Part shown: one piece after another, positions 21,359 through 31,621 of the stretch
Position numbering within the stretch: the first letter of the stretch is position 1
How the letters are laid out: each line of letters opens with the position of its first letter
Source of the DNA: Peltaster fructicola
Lineage: Eukaryota > Ascomycota > Dothideomycetes
Direction of reading: 5' to 3'
Assembly: GCA_001592805.2 (NCBI GenBank)
Contig: CP051142.1
Span: 2,480,001 to 2,544,000 of the forward strand
Length of the DNA: 64,000 nt
Position numbers and translations under genes: made by a program
Notes under the pieces: generated by a model
The model's database searches: none
Seen by the model: the letters and a program-made list of their open reading frames with translations, nothing else
Told to the model about the DNA's origin: nothing

Positions 21359-22655
21359 GAGGAGTGATGAAGAGCAACGAGCTGAGATCGAACTTCTTGC
21401 ACCTTTATCTGCGGCCATAGTCATGTCCATGCATTACCTTGAGACCGCATTGCCTCGGCGAGACATTGATGTCGGACAGTGTCATGTGGCAAGCCGTGCA
21501 TGATCTTTGTACCTGGATAGAGTTGATAACCCATGCAAGGTGATTGCTGAGTTCCTGGGGTCATTTGCACCCCGGGGTATCTCATATCGAGCGCTCGAAT
21601 GATTCTCGCCGTAGCCCTGACATGAATGTAACGTAACGGTGTACCTCCAGCTATGTAGAGGTCAGCGGTCGTCGGTCGTGTCACGACTCACCAGGACGTG
21701 CAGAACAGCACGATTGGGAGTAGGACAGAGGTATCTTGAGACAGTATTCCAGTTTGGCTGTAGCAAAACTCAATGCCGTCTGCGTCCAACCGCTTGTGCT
21801 GTCATGCATGCATCAAACTCTGAGCACAACGATCAAGAGCTCGGTGGATCAAGATTCTGACCAGTAAACACTCGGCAGTCTGTGGTCATGTTATTGTGTC
21901 CGTCTACACCACACGAACGTCGTTGATATACTCTTGCAATGCACTATTGTGTAACGCGAGCGCCAGGAGCGTTACTGCGGGACGGGCAAGAACATATACG
22001 ATAGGGTGCAGTAGGTGATGGTTTTCCTGTGAGCTTGTCGGCGATGCGTGACAAGTGCGCAGCGTCGGGCAAGTCTAGGCGAGCTTGGCATCTTTATGCG
22101 CAATTACGCAAGTACATACTACTATGTATGAACTGTCGCAGCCCGATTCTGACGGCATATTGGTTACTTGAACAGGCAGCACATCAACCAACACACAACT
22201 TTCCTGCGTGCTTGATTAATGCCACCAACCCTCGGACGAAAGATGAGCTCCACGACATGAAGACGCTGCCAACCCCTGTGTATATGTCCAAGCATGCTGC
22301 AAGACGCGCACGGATCACGCGAAGAAGTGTTCAACACGCGCATATGAAACCTTTTCCTCGAATGCTTACACAACGGGAGACTAAAACAGGTATGAGAGAG
22401 GCGATGCCGCCTATACATGTAGGTTGTCCTCTGCCAGCTGAGAACACATATCATCAAGATGCAGCACCATCAGGCGTGCTACCTCCAGATTGCTAGCTCA
22501 AGAACGTTGCCATTACTAAGGCATTGCCCAGATCGTGGGCAACATGGACAGCAAAGAAGGTGGTCACACTACCTCAGTACAGCCACTCGACTTTCATCGC
22601 GAACACTCTTTCTGCCTGAGCGTACCTCTGAGCACATCAATTTCTATCGATGACC
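21359..22655. other. 1.3-kb intergenic region
   Basis: No convincing gene. The 155-codon frame at 22029-22496 lacks family features. Near 21555-21577 two G-rich motifs, CTGGGG and CCCCGGGG, fit the CreA/Mig1 consensus and lie about 200 bp upstream of the secreted-protein start. Confidence 0.45.
21555..21577. promoter_or_regulatory. Possible CreA-type (SYGGRG) site cluster
   Basis: CTGGGG at 21555-21560 and the palindrome CCCCGGGG at 21570-21577 give at least two matches to SYGGRG within 23 bp. They are upstream of the minus-strand secreted-protein gene. Short motifs like these occur by chance, so this is a weak call. Confidence 0.25.
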
Positions 22656-24327
22656 ATGGCTCAAGGGGCTCACAACATCGAACTAGAAGAGCTCGACACC
22701 AGCGACAAGCACGGCTTGACTGCGATCTCACCGAGAGAACAGAAGTCTGAGGCCTGCGCATACGAGCGATTCTAGAGATCCGCTGGACCTCAGCAAGAGT
22801 CGGAAGATCTTAGCATGCTTCTTCCTCTGTTTCCTCGGGGCCATGGCTGCTGCCGCCGAGCTCATTCTTGGTGCCATGTTGCCAGTCTTCTCACTAGAAC
22901 ATTTCAGCATTGACCCTGAGACGATCGTGGCCCTTGCAAACATTCAGCTACCTGCAGGCACCAATTCACTCGCCATCGTTGCGACCCTGCCAGATGCTCC
23001 GCCGATCTGGGAGTTCTTTCTTCTGGGCTGCTTGCCTGTCCTGTTTATTGGAGTCTCAAATGTCGTCATGGCCTTCGGCATCTGCGATCGAGCGAAGGCC
23101 AGTGACCTTGGCTGTGGCATCGTCGCTATCTGTGGATGCGTATGGGCTGGCGTCTCCAAATCACTCAATCCTCACCTTCCAGCTCGTTGTGTACAAGCTA
23201 TAGGGGCAGGCACAGTCGAAAGTCTCATTCCCTTCGTGATACCGGATCTAACTTTCGACCACCAGCGCAATACGTGGATGTCGTACGTCTTCGCCACGCA
23301 AGGCATCATCATCGTCGGACTAGGCTTCGCCACTCCTCACATCATCATCTTCCTCAGCTGGCGCTGGGTCGACTTCACCACTGCAATAGGTGCTGCAACT
23401 TTCATCGTCATTATCGTTGTGTTTCCACCAGAGATTAAGTGGTATAGGAGCTCTGATGAGATCAGTGAGTGCTACGCATGTTGTCAGGAAGACACAGCCA
23501 CGCAATGACAATCAGAATGTGCTAAGCGTTGCATAGATGGCGTTCCACGAGACGGCCGTGGGACAACATACTTAAGACATAGCTGAAGCCATGACTTGAG
23601 TATCTTGCATAGCAAGGTCGACGGTCGTCACGGCCTGTCAGTGCTCATCAATGCTTTGAGAACTATATTCTACCTGCAGATCGTCTTCATTACACTGCTC
23701 AACAGCACCATGATTGGCGCCACCATTGCAGCAGATCATCCAGCGGCTCCACCACTGATTGTCCAGCCGTGGGAATGGCCATGCTTCTACCTGACTCTAT
23801 GCCTCATACCAATCCTCATCGCTTCACTCGGTACGATACTGGTCACAGGACGCATGGCAGATGTCGTCTCGAATTGTGGCGAGCGCAGACGACCAGACGG
23901 GAAACGTGCACCTGAAGATCAGCTTCTGAACCTCGTCCTGCCCACCATCAGCGGTGTAGTAGGCACGCTTCTTTGTGGTATAGCAGGTGGTCCACCTACT
24001 TTGTACCCATGGCCCGTGTTTCTCGCTGGCCTCGGTCTCTTGGCTTTCGGCCTCCTAGGTGCTAATACTGTGGGTACTGTCTATGTGCTTGAGTACTATC
24101 CAGAGATGGGAGGTTCAGCACTTCTCAGCATTGCATCGATTCGATATATCGTCGCCTTCTTCTTATCTTTCCGAATCTCGGACTGGGTTGTGGACTCCGG
24201 CTGCTACTTCAAGTCGTTCTTAATCTACACACTCTCAATGGCAGTGTATGCCGCAATGTTACCATTACTCTGGCGATTTGGTCCGGCATGGAGAGTCCGG
24301 TTCCCATGCAGGAGGATGTACGTATGA
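22656..24327 (+). CDS. Major facilitator superfamily transporter, reading frame disturbed
   Basis: The ATG at 22656 opens MAQGAHNIELEELDTSD and continues to a stop at 22773. The main frame continues one base out of step as DPLDLSKSRKILACFFLCFL from 22777 and runs through six helices to about 23465 (for example FIGVSNVVMAFGI). A second block, 23613-24327, carries six more helices (IVFITLLNSTMIGATIA, YFKSFLIYTLSMAVYAAML). Order and spacing match a 12-TM MFS drug/H+ antiporter-like protein. The N-terminal break needs a 1-base change near 22771, as no GT-AG intron fits. The central loop also lacks a clean intron: a GTGAGT donor at 23466 does not match the downstream phase. It could be a pseudogene or contain assembly errors. 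The substrate is unknown. Confidence 0.7.
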
Positions 24328-24833
24328 GCTATACTACCTGTGCTGGCTTGGCAGGGAAGATAGCGAAGGACTGATAATTCTAATATCTCCAAGCCTAGAA
24401 CGAGACACTTATGATAGGTTGCCATGTGCTCTAGTATCGACTATCTGACAGCTGTCCGGCGGCGATGTGAGTGTCTATCTGCTATGCTCATTCTAAACAG
24501 CAGGAAGTAGAGCATCAGGTAGAGCTTCCTTGGTTATCGCATGATTCGCGTGCAACCTCAAAGGCCCACTTCTCCACGTCCTTTCCATCCCAGCCTCGCA
24601 GCTACTGCAGCTCATTAGAACGTGCAGGCGGCCAAAGCTGCAGCTGGCGTGGCCAGCCATTGATTTTATTTCCTGCGCAATCCTTTGCGACGAGCGACAA
24701 TATTGACGACTTTCCTACATTGCGCGGACAAAATCACCACATCCGCAACGAGCGCGATCCCAGGCGAGGGTACACCGCAGTCACAGGCTGGCAGACATCA
24801 CCTACCTAAGATCTCCGGGCGCACACTTCCACG
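24328..24833. other. Intergenic region
   Basis: Nothing gene-like. It contains the leader of the 168-aa gene. Confidence 0.5.
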
Positions 24834-25340
24834 ATGTTTGGACGCTCGCGCTCCTACGGTGGCCGCTCATCTCATTCGCCTACCAGATCAGTTGTATCGA
24901 ACGGCCATGGTAAAGGTTTCTACACACGACCGTCCCACACCAAAAGTACTCCCTCGCTCTTCGGCACCGACAACACTGGCAGCTCCCGAGGCATCTTCAG
25001 CAGCAACGGTAGCAGCTCTTACTACAAGCGTCGGCCGCGCGATGGCTACATAGCATACCTCATGCACAAGCTCACAAGAATGATCAAAGAGCTTTGGTAC
25101 TATGCAAGAAGGCATCCAGTAAAGGCATTCTTCGCTGTAGTTGTGCCATTGTTGAGCGCTGGGGGAGCTGTACATGGTCTGCTGCGACAGTTCAACATCA
25201 GGATCCCTGGCATGGACGGCGCGACCAGACGAGGTGGAGGAGGCTACTATGGAAGCTCAGGATACAGTGGACTGTCGGGAAGCAACGATCTGATCGGTAA
25301 CGCAGGCAGTCTGATGCAACTCGCAAAAGCATTCATGTAA
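24834..25340 (+). CDS. Small membrane protein, uncharacterised
   Basis: 168 aa from the ATG at 24834. The first 75 residues are Ser/Gly/Arg-rich. A basic amphipathic segment follows (YLMHKLTRMIKELWYYARRH), and then one transmembrane helix (KAFFAVVVPLLSAGGAVHGLL, about residues 103-123). The tail is Gly/Ser/Tyr-rich. The layout suggests a single-pass membrane protein, perhaps of the ER or mitochondria. I have no family name for it. It is convergent with YTM1. Confidence 0.7.
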   Translation: MFGRSRSYGGRSSHSPTRSVVSNGHGKGFYTRPSHTKSTPSLFGTDNTGSSRGIFSSNGSSSYYKRRPRDGYIAYLMHKLTRMIKELWYYARRHPVKAFFAVVVPLLSAGGAVHGLLRQFNIRIPGMDGATRRGGGGYYGSSGYSGLSGSNDLIGNAGSLMQLAKAFM

Positions 25341-25438
25341 GGTGGACAGCTGTACAGAGGATTCTACGACCAGGATCGGGGCGTTTAGAGGTTGTACGGA
25401 TTATGTTGCATTGAGAAGCCTCTTGTCTTTGGAAAGAT

Positions 25439-26898
25439 CTAGGCACTCTTATTGATCTGAATCATCTTGTCCTCACCAGCACTTGCGATGCCAATCTCAG
25501 AGTTCCACACCACGTCGAACACTTTGATACCATCGCCGGCTGCTCGTTTCACCTGTCCCTTGGCACTCTCCCGCTCAATGACATACACCGCTTCCGCAGT
25601 CTTACCGTCGATATCGTTACGGCCGGATCTTAGATCCCATATTCGACATGTGCCATCGTGGCTGCCAGATACTATCTGATACGCTGTGACAGGATCTTGA
25701 GCTATACTAGAAATCGAATTCGTGTGGCCCTTCAGTGTCATAGCAGAGACGGTCGTTGCTGATACTCGAGGATCGATGAGGGTGACGTGTCGAGCACTAG
25801 TGCCAGCTGCAAGCAAGGACAACTCCGGTAGATGTGCAAGACTGTATAGACTCTGTGATGTCGTCCGTGTGTCTACGCAAGCCGATGTGGTGAGATCCCA
25901 GGTCTTTACAGAGTGGTCCCACGAAGCACTGTAGCCGACTGTGCTGTCCTTTTCGTCGAAACAAACAGCAGCTACTTGTGCAGAATGTCCTTGGAGCAGC
26001 GATGATGGTCCACGCTGAGAGATGGGCTTAGTTGAGTGTGAGAGCTTTCGTCGCTTGTTACCAGTCACAGAGCCTGGAAGTAGATTCTCTGGCGCTGGAG
26101 GAAGAGCTGACTTCGTTATCGACCATACGCCAATGCTGTGATCTGCAGAAGCGGAGAGTATACGAGATGATGGTCCATGCACTGCAAGATGGTCCACAGA
26201 TGCAGTATGTCCATAAAGCTCGAGGATCGGGCTCAAGTTCGCAGATGGAGACGGCTCTGTTGCATCAGTGTACTCCCAAACACGCAAGGTCCGATCCATG
26301 CCAGCAGAGACAGCTCTATCAGGTGTGATAAACTTGACATGCTTGACTGGACCTACGTGCGCAGATCCTGTGGCTATGACATTGTTGCTGGAATCCCATA
26401 CCCGTAAGTTGCCATCGAAGGAGCCTGACAGTATTCGCGATTGTCGTGAGCTTGGTGAGGCGCTTTGCCAAGTGACCGCTCGACTTGAGGACGTAAGAAC
26501 ATCAAGAGAAGACACCCAATCGTCGTGTGGATAGCTCGCAACTGGCAGTGGCGGCACCAAAGCTCGCACATACTCAACATTGAGGGTCGTTTCAGCGCTG
26601 ATGCCGTTCTGAGTGAGGTACTCATCGAGCGTCGTACGGAGGAATTGCCCGTTGACGAGAAACTCCAGAGGTATTGGTCGTTCAGTCTTGAGAAGTCTAT
26701 TGACAAGTGTTGACAGTTGATATCGCCGGAGCTCTAATACTGTCAGACGATCGTTGTCCTCAGGATGCAATATCTGGACCAACCAGCTGAAACCAGGATG
26801 GCACCTATATCTGCGGGCAGCTGGATGTCCTCATTGTCCGTACGTAGCCTGACTCTGACCTGGCCGGTTGTCGTCTTTGTGGACGTGGTTGTAGCCAT
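25439..26898 (-). CDS. YTM1: Ribosome biogenesis protein Ytm1
   Basis: Two exons give 471 aa: 26898-26784 (ATG at 26898, MATTTSTKTTTGQVRVRLRT) and 26739-25439. The 44-bp intron (donor GTTGGT, acceptor GACAG) keeps the frame, joining DIQLPADIGAILVSA to VLELRRYQLSTLVNRLL. A 65-bp alternative using an upstream GT at 26805 is also in phase but would remove conserved residues. The N-terminus is the NLE domain (to about residue 100), and seven WD40 blades follow (GSFDGNLRVWD, SGSHDGTCRIWDLRSG). Ytm1 forms the Nop7-Erb1-Ytm1 (PeBoW) complex for 27S pre-rRNA processing, and its NLE domain is the contact for the Rea1 AAA machine. It acts in the nucleolus. Confidence 0.93.
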
Positions 26899-27443
26899 GA
26901 CTGCGTGTAACAGGGCAAGACACAAGGACAAAAAAAGTTATATGTACATGTTGCTCAACGCGGCTAGCGTCGCTTTCACACGACCCTGTACATCTTGACA
27001 ACCCTTCGGACTTGTGCAGACATACAACTCGCACACAACGAGCGTGCACGAACAATCCCGACATGCCGATCACAACAGCGCAAGAGTCGAACTGAGTCAG
27101 CCGATCTTGTCGAGATTGTCAGCGATCGGGTGTTGTGGCTAGAAGCGGCAGGGGCTGCAGCAGCAACAGCAGCAGTAGCAGCAGCAGCAGCGTGAGGTCA
27201 TCAACCTGCGAGGCTTTCACATGAAAGTTCGTTTAGCCATACGCGAGCTCCACTTACTTCAGCACCAGCTTCCGGGAGAAAAGCGTTCTGTGACCTCTAC
27301 ACATCTGAGCTGACTCGCTGGACAAGTGTTCTGTGAAGTTGTGCACAGCATAGGCTTGGCAAGCTCTGTGCTTCCGTCTACCTTTCGATATCACACGACA
27401 GCTGCACTCCTCTCCTCTTTTCTTCATCTACTACAATATCACC
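26899..27443. other. Divergent intergenic region
   Basis: Shared upstream DNA of YTM1 and the INSIG-domain gene. It holds an imperfect GCA-rich run at 27156-27191 and a pyrimidine-rich stretch just before 27444. Confidence 0.5.
27156..27191. repeat. Imperfect (GCA)n repeat
   Basis: GCA units with interspersed ACA and GTA triplets in non-coding DNA between two divergent genes. Confidence 0.75.
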
Positions 27444-28568
27444 ATGTCTTCGGTCAACGTCAACACTGAGGACGCTGCCAAACCACTGCCTCGCCGAGCA
27501 TTCGATCTCAACACGCCTACATCCACACCGAGTACTCCTGCATCAGAGCAGCACTCCTTCAGCACGGTACAGAACGGACGACCTAACGGCGATGGTGCAA
27601 CCACACCTGCACGCACGCGTAGCATCCTCAATCTCACCAGTTCTACACTGTTCGGAATCTACAGAGATACCGACTACACCACAGAGAAGGAAGAGCCAAG
27701 CACACCATGGGGAACAGGCGCTCAGACACCAGTTGATGGACGAAGAAGCTCGATAGAGATGCTCAGAAATAGCATACCAGATGCCTTTTCTCGTGCATCA
27801 AAGGACAGCCGACCTAAAAGGAAAGATCTGGCTGCAACTCGTAAGCGACCACATCATGTGCGTAAAGGCTTCAGAGGATACTGGCTCCCAGTCATCGGCA
27901 CAACCGTCGCCTTGTTCGCGGTCGGTGTACTGTACGGATTGCTGGTCAGCCACCTCCATAACCGAGATGATGTTGCGCCTGTCAAGGTGGAAGGCATCGA
28001 CCATGGCGCCTGGGAATACCTCGTCCTGTGGGGTCTTGCGGGGATCGTGCTTGGCTACACCTTGCCAGCCGTGGATTCATTCTGGTATAGCACCGAGGAA
28101 GAACGGGCGGAAAGGACTGGTCGAGGCTCTGGAGGCTGGAATGATGTTGTCCGCAGCATTGGCGCGTTTGTAGGAGTTGCCTTTGCCATCCGAAAGCTGC
28201 CATGGCAATCGACGTTGCAGCTGTCTCTGACACTGGCTCTGGCGAATCCTGCTGTGTGGTACCTCATCGACCGCTCGGTCCCAGGCTTCATTGTCAGTGC
28301 AGCAAATGCTTTCACTGGGACAGCTGTATGTCTGCTGGTCAACCCTGGACTTGTGCCGCCGCCGTCCACAGGCACGCGCCTGCCAACACATATTGTTAAG
28401 CGCATGGGCACGAATTCGACAGCACCAATTGCTCACGATGCCAGCAACCTAGTGCTAGGCTTCTTCAGTGAGGAGTCAGTCGGTGTTGCTACATGGATTG
28501 CCAGCGTACTGTTCGTCAGCGCAGTATGCTTTGGTAACATAGGGAGAAGGTTGGCTTCACAGAAGTGA
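27444..28568 (+). CDS. INSIG-domain protein (sterol-pathway regulator)
   Basis: A single exon of 374 aa starting MSSVNVNTEDAAKPLPRRAF. The first 145 residues are Ser/Thr/Pro-rich. Then come the helices of the INSIG family: WLPVIGTTVALFAVGVLYGL, LVLWGLAGIVLGYTLPAVDS, SIGAFVGVAFAIRKLPWQS, LQLSLTLALANPAVWYLIDR, GFIVSAANAFTGTAVCLLV and GVATWIASVLFVSAVCFGNI, six membrane segments in all. In animals and fission yeast INSIG proteins sit in the ER, where they control HMG-CoA reductase and SREBP-SCAP. Filamentous fungi have InsA/InsB homologues. Whether this one binds HMGR here is inferred. Confidence 0.88.
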   Translation: MSSVNVNTEDAAKPLPRRAFDLNTPTSTPSTPASEQHSFSTVQNGRPNGDGATTPARTRSILNLTSSTLFGIYRDTDYTTEKEEPSTPWGTGAQTPVDGRRSSIEMLRNSIPDAFSRASKDSRPKRKDLAATRKRPHHVRKGFRGYWLPVIGTTVALFAVGVLYGLLVSHLHNRDDVAPVKVEGIDHGAWEYLVLWGLAGIVLGYTLPAVDSFWYSTEEERAERTGRGSGGWNDVVRSIGAFVGVAFAIRKLPWQSTLQLSLTLALANPAVWYLIDRSVPGFIVSAANAFTGTAVCLLVNPGLVPPPSTGTRLPTHIVKRMGTNSTAPIAHDASNLVLGFFSEESVGVATWIASVLFVSAVCFGNIGRRLASQK

Positions 28569-28639
28569 TGTGATCTTGGACGATTGACTATACTTATGCC
28601 AATATGACATGGGCCTCTTCGGATTGTTCCCATTCAAGC

Positions 28640-29081
28640 TCATTTGCCCTTTTCGTTACCGGAGTGCGCCCCTCGGTAAGCCTTCTCAATCGCACCAGGT
28701 TCTCCTACTTTTTGTGCAGCATGCTTGTCGTCAAAATGTGCAGTGCCCACGCCTTTCATCTGCTCTTGGGGTGAGGTGTTGGCCGTCGAATCTCCTATAA
28801 ATCATTAGCAAGAACACATCTAGCCTGTGGCTCACGAAGAACGAACCTCTTGTCGTGGCTACACCTGGCGTATGCGTTGTGGTTCCGCCGCCAGTAGCGA
28901 AGGCATTTCCAACATTCCTAACACCCTGGGTTTCAAATGGGTTGCTAAAGCTGTCAGTTTGTCGGATCGAAAGCTCTCACTTGAAACCTAGGACTCACGA
29001 GCTTATGGTTTGCTTGGGCCAAAGGAAGTATGCACCTGCTGCGACGCCTCCAAGCAATAATATGTTGCGTCTGCTAGCCAT
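28640..29081 (-). CDS. Small three-exon gene, 111-aa protein with N-terminal hydrophobic helix
   Basis: Found by splicing; no exon is a long frame. Exons are 29081-28999, 28944-28847 and 28794-28640, separated by introns of 54 bp (GTGAGT...CTGACAGCTTTAG) and 52 bp (GTTCGT...TTATAG). The phases fit exactly, giving 111 aa and a TGA. The protein begins MASRRNILLLGGVAAGAYFL, a single membrane or targeting helix, then WPKQTISSNPFETQGVRNVG and a Gly/Thr linker. It ends with a conserved-looking charged helix, EKAYRGAHSGNEKGK. It resembles the many small fungal proteins of mitochondrial or ER membranes, but I do not know the family. It is tail-to-tail with the INSIG gene (71 bp) and divergent from the GART gene. 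Confidence 0.8.
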
Positions 29082-29415
29082 TGTTGAATGTGATATTGTT
29101 TCTTGGGCTCAAATGCTTTGGATGGTTCGTAATCTGCACAGATCTAGCCTCCAGGAAGTGGTAAGGAAGAGCTCTACATGTAGCCATGGACATCTAGAAG
29201 CACAGACATGCACGTCATCGAAGATCTTGAGATCGCCCGCTGAAGCTTTCGGCTAACGACGCCCAGCATTTGTGTGCCTGCAGCAGCTTGCCTCTTCTTT
29301 GAAGGAAGAAAAAAATCCTTCTCGGTTGCCCTATGCTGCTTTGGCACAAGCGACATTGTCAGATATGCTTTCGTAACCAGGGACTTAAGAGCCATCAATA
29401 CACTTTGAAGCAACG
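29082..29415. other. Divergent intergenic region
   Basis: Promoter space between the 111-aa gene and the glycinamide ribonucleotide formyltransferase gene. No gene is seen. Confidence 0.5.
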
Positions 29416-30081
29416 ATGTCGTCTAAACACAAGCTTGCTCGGCTGACTGTCCTCATATCTGGCTCTGGAACAAATCTACAAGCCATCATTGATGCTTGCA
29501 ACACACCAAAGCTGCCAAACACGTGCATCACTCGAGTTATATCAGACAGAAAGGATGCATATGGTCTGAAGAGGGCAGAGGCTGCTGGCATACCTACGAA
29601 GTACCACGGCGTCATCAAGTACAAGCAACAATTCCCAGATGACCACGCAGATCCACAGAAGCAGCAATGGCGACAGGCTTTTGATGCTGATCTCGCCGAG
29701 CTCGTGCTCAAGGATCCTCCAGATCTCATTGTGTGTGCCGGTTATATGAAGATCCTAACACCCTCTTTCTTGGAACCGATCTCCAAAGCTGGTATTGCCA
29801 TCATCAACCTGCATCCCGCTCTCCACGGTGATCTGGTAGGAGCCCGATGCATCGAACGTGCTTGGGAAGAGTTCCAGAAAGGCAAACGGACCAAGACTGG
29901 AGCCATGGTTCACTATGTCATCGTTGACGTTGACATGGGTGAGCCGATCGTACAACGTGAGGTAGACATCACCGGATGTGAGACGCTCGAGCAACTTCAA
30001 GAGAGGATTCACAAGCTTGAGCATGTTCTGATCGTAGAGGGCGCGAAGGCTGTCCTCGAGACATCACAAAGCAGACCATAG
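29416..30081 (+). CDS. ADE8: Phosphoribosylglycinamide formyltransferase
   Basis: A single exon of 221 aa, the normal size for the monofunctional yeast/fungal enzyme. Motifs are RLTVLISGSGTNLQAIIDAC for the phosphate loop, PDLIVCAGYMKILTPSFL, and the active-site strand INLHPALHGDLVGARCIERA with the catalytic Asn and His. VHYVIVDVDMGEPIVQREVD carries the catalytic-region Asp. It transfers the formyl group of 10-formyltetrahydrofolate to GAR, the third step of de novo purine synthesis in the cytosol. One small oddity is HPALHGDLVG where most members have HPALxPxFxG. The fold and the other residues are intact. Confidence 0.95.
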   Translation: MSSKHKLARLTVLISGSGTNLQAIIDACNTPKLPNTCITRVISDRKDAYGLKRAEAAGIPTKYHGVIKYKQQFPDDHADPQKQQWRQAFDADLAELVLKDPPDLIVCAGYMKILTPSFLEPISKAGIAIINLHPALHGDLVGARCIERAWEEFQKGKRTKTGAMVHYVIVDVDMGEPIVQREVDITGCETLEQLQERIHKLEHVLIVEGAKAVLETSQSRP

Positions 30082-30124
30082 CCTAGAGGCAGCTACTATG
30101 TCAGGATAGTCAATGTCATCAACA

Positions 30125-30376
30125 ATGGCTGCAAGGACAGGCTCGACAACCACTCGAGTGCTCCGGCAAGCTTGGCACCACACCAAAGGGTGGTCGGAAG
30201 AGATCCCCTCTTGGTGTCCTCATGTGTTAGTGTGAGCAGTGTTTCCGCGACTTACACATGCTTGCTGGCAGGGCAAACCGCCTCCTCGTCACATCACCGG
30301 CATAATGACGATCTGGCATACTCAAGACAAGGACGACAACAAGCACAGCATTGAGCACAATCTCAGGAACGATTGA
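30125..30376 (+). CDS. Very small two-exon gene, 67-aa protein
   Basis: Found by splicing. Exon 1 is 30125-30223 (MAARTGSTTTRVLRQAWHHT...), and a 48-bp intron (GTGTTA donor, CTTAC branch-like site, TGGCAG acceptor) is removed. Exon 2, 30272-30376, reads GKPPPRHITGIMTIWHTQDK and then a charged tail. Both exons are in phase 0 and total 67 codons plus TGA. The basic, acid-poor N-terminus is compatible with a mitochondrial presequence. There is no membrane helix. I do not recognise the family. It lies 43 bp after the GART stop on the same strand and would otherwise be taken as that gene's 3' untranslated region. Confidence 0.6.
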
Positions 30377-30619
30377 TTATACTACGGCAGAGTGGGTGCC
30401 ATGATACCCACGACTGTGCGATATAACGAGCGAGAAGGCATCAGTCGCCTCTCTCGCATTCTCCTGACATTGACACACATCAGGAACGAGACTGCTGGGT
30501 ATAATTGACATCCGCAGCAGATGAGCGCAGTGAATTATTGTGTAGCTCCTTGTAGGAACCTACACCAATCCTCGCATCCTCGCTCGTTCTTGAGCTTGAT
30601 CGTCCGTCAAAGTCATCCT

Positions 30620-31621
30620 TCATCTTCTCCAGTGCTCTTCCATCTTCCTTCGTTGTTCCTGCCACATCTTGCACAAGACAGCGTCACTTGCTGCATTACC
30701 GCCCCAATACTTGTCATGGAAGCTCTTCGTACCTCCTTCGTAGTCCTTGAACGTTGCAAAATTGGTATTCCATCCATACCAGAGTCGTTGCCAGGGCATA
30801 TCACCACTCCACCTGTGCACATAGTTGAGAAGATTCTGTTCCATGGCGTCAGCTAGAAATCGGTCCTTGATCTTGCTGATCACCACATAGTAGTCGAATA
30901 GCTCCTTCGACGGCTGGATGACTAGGAAGCCTGCATTGAGATAATCTCGCTCTTGGTCGGGAGGATATGGGTGGTCATAAGCATAGTTGTCGGAATGGGC
31001 AGCGAGCACGTATTGCGGTGGCATTGCTGGCTCGTCAGAGACCACGTGCTCCCTCGTTGTCATACGTGGATTTGTGGCTTCGTCCTCAAACACTCCGTCC
31101 AGGTTCTCTACCACGAGAATGTCAGAATCCATGTAGCACACCTTATCGTAGTCGGTAAGCTCGAAGATATGGAGTTTTGTCAGCATTTCGAGCCATCTTC
31201 CTGATGCCGCGTGCATCCATGCCGGTGCATCAATCTTGTCAACAACTATGACAGTAGCACCATCTTCCCTGAGGCGTGCTTGCTTCTCTTGCGTGACAGC
31301 TTCTGTGACAAGCACTAGGAAAGGGATGTCTGCCGTAGTGCTGATGTTCGAATGTAGAAGCTGATAGGCCAGAACTCTGGTCGCCATGAAGTAGCTATCC
31401 TTCTCGAATGAGCCATCATCATCTTCGACTTCTGCTGGGCCGTGAAGGAGCGTGGCATATGCGTATCTCTTACCGATGGACTGCGAATGCTGCTGTGCTG
31501 TAGTGTGGAGGCTGGAGTTGACTATCATGCGTGTACGTGCTTCGTCCCAGAACGTCATAAATAGTGCAGAAACAATGAGCAGAAGGAAGATAGCACCAAA
31601 CCTGGAGGAGGACGACGACAT
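30620..31621 (-). CDS. Glycosyltransferase family 8, type II membrane protein
   Basis: A single exon of 333 aa from the ATG at 31621 (MSSSSSRFGAIFLLLIVSAL), the first in-frame ATG. It has a short cytosolic tail, one signal anchor (about residues 8-27) and a lumenal GT-A catalytic domain. GT8 motifs are ATRVLAYQLLHSN, then LTDYDKVCYMDSDILVVENL with the DxD metal/UDP-sugar motif, then RDYLNAGFLVIQPS, and WNTNFATFKDYEGGTKSFHD with WGG. These resemble glycogenin-like enzymes, but the anchor argues for a Golgi transferase. Donor and acceptor are unknown. It is divergent from the carboxymuconate cyclase gene. Confidence 0.88.
   Translation of the reverse strand: MSSSSSRFGAIFLLLIVSALFMTFWDEARTRMIVNSSLHTTAQQHSQSIGKRYAYATLLHGPAEVEDDDGSFEKDSYFMATRVLAYQLLHSNISTTADIPFLVLVTEAVTQEKQARLREDGATVIVVDKIDAPAWMHAASGRWLEMLTKLHIFELTDYDKVCYMDSDILVVENLDGVFEDEATNPRMTTREHVVSDEPAMPPQYVLAAHSDNYAYDHPYPPDQERDYLNAGFLVIQPSKELFDYYVVISKIKDRFLADAMEQNLLNYVHRWSGDMPWQRLWYGWNTNFATFKDYEGGTKSFHDKYWGGNAASDAVLCKMWQEQRRKMEEHWRR

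Noticed and set aside
22029-22496. 155-codon plus-strand frame
   Set aside because: Composition is erratic, no domain, no splice context; probably chance in the region upstream of the MFS gene.
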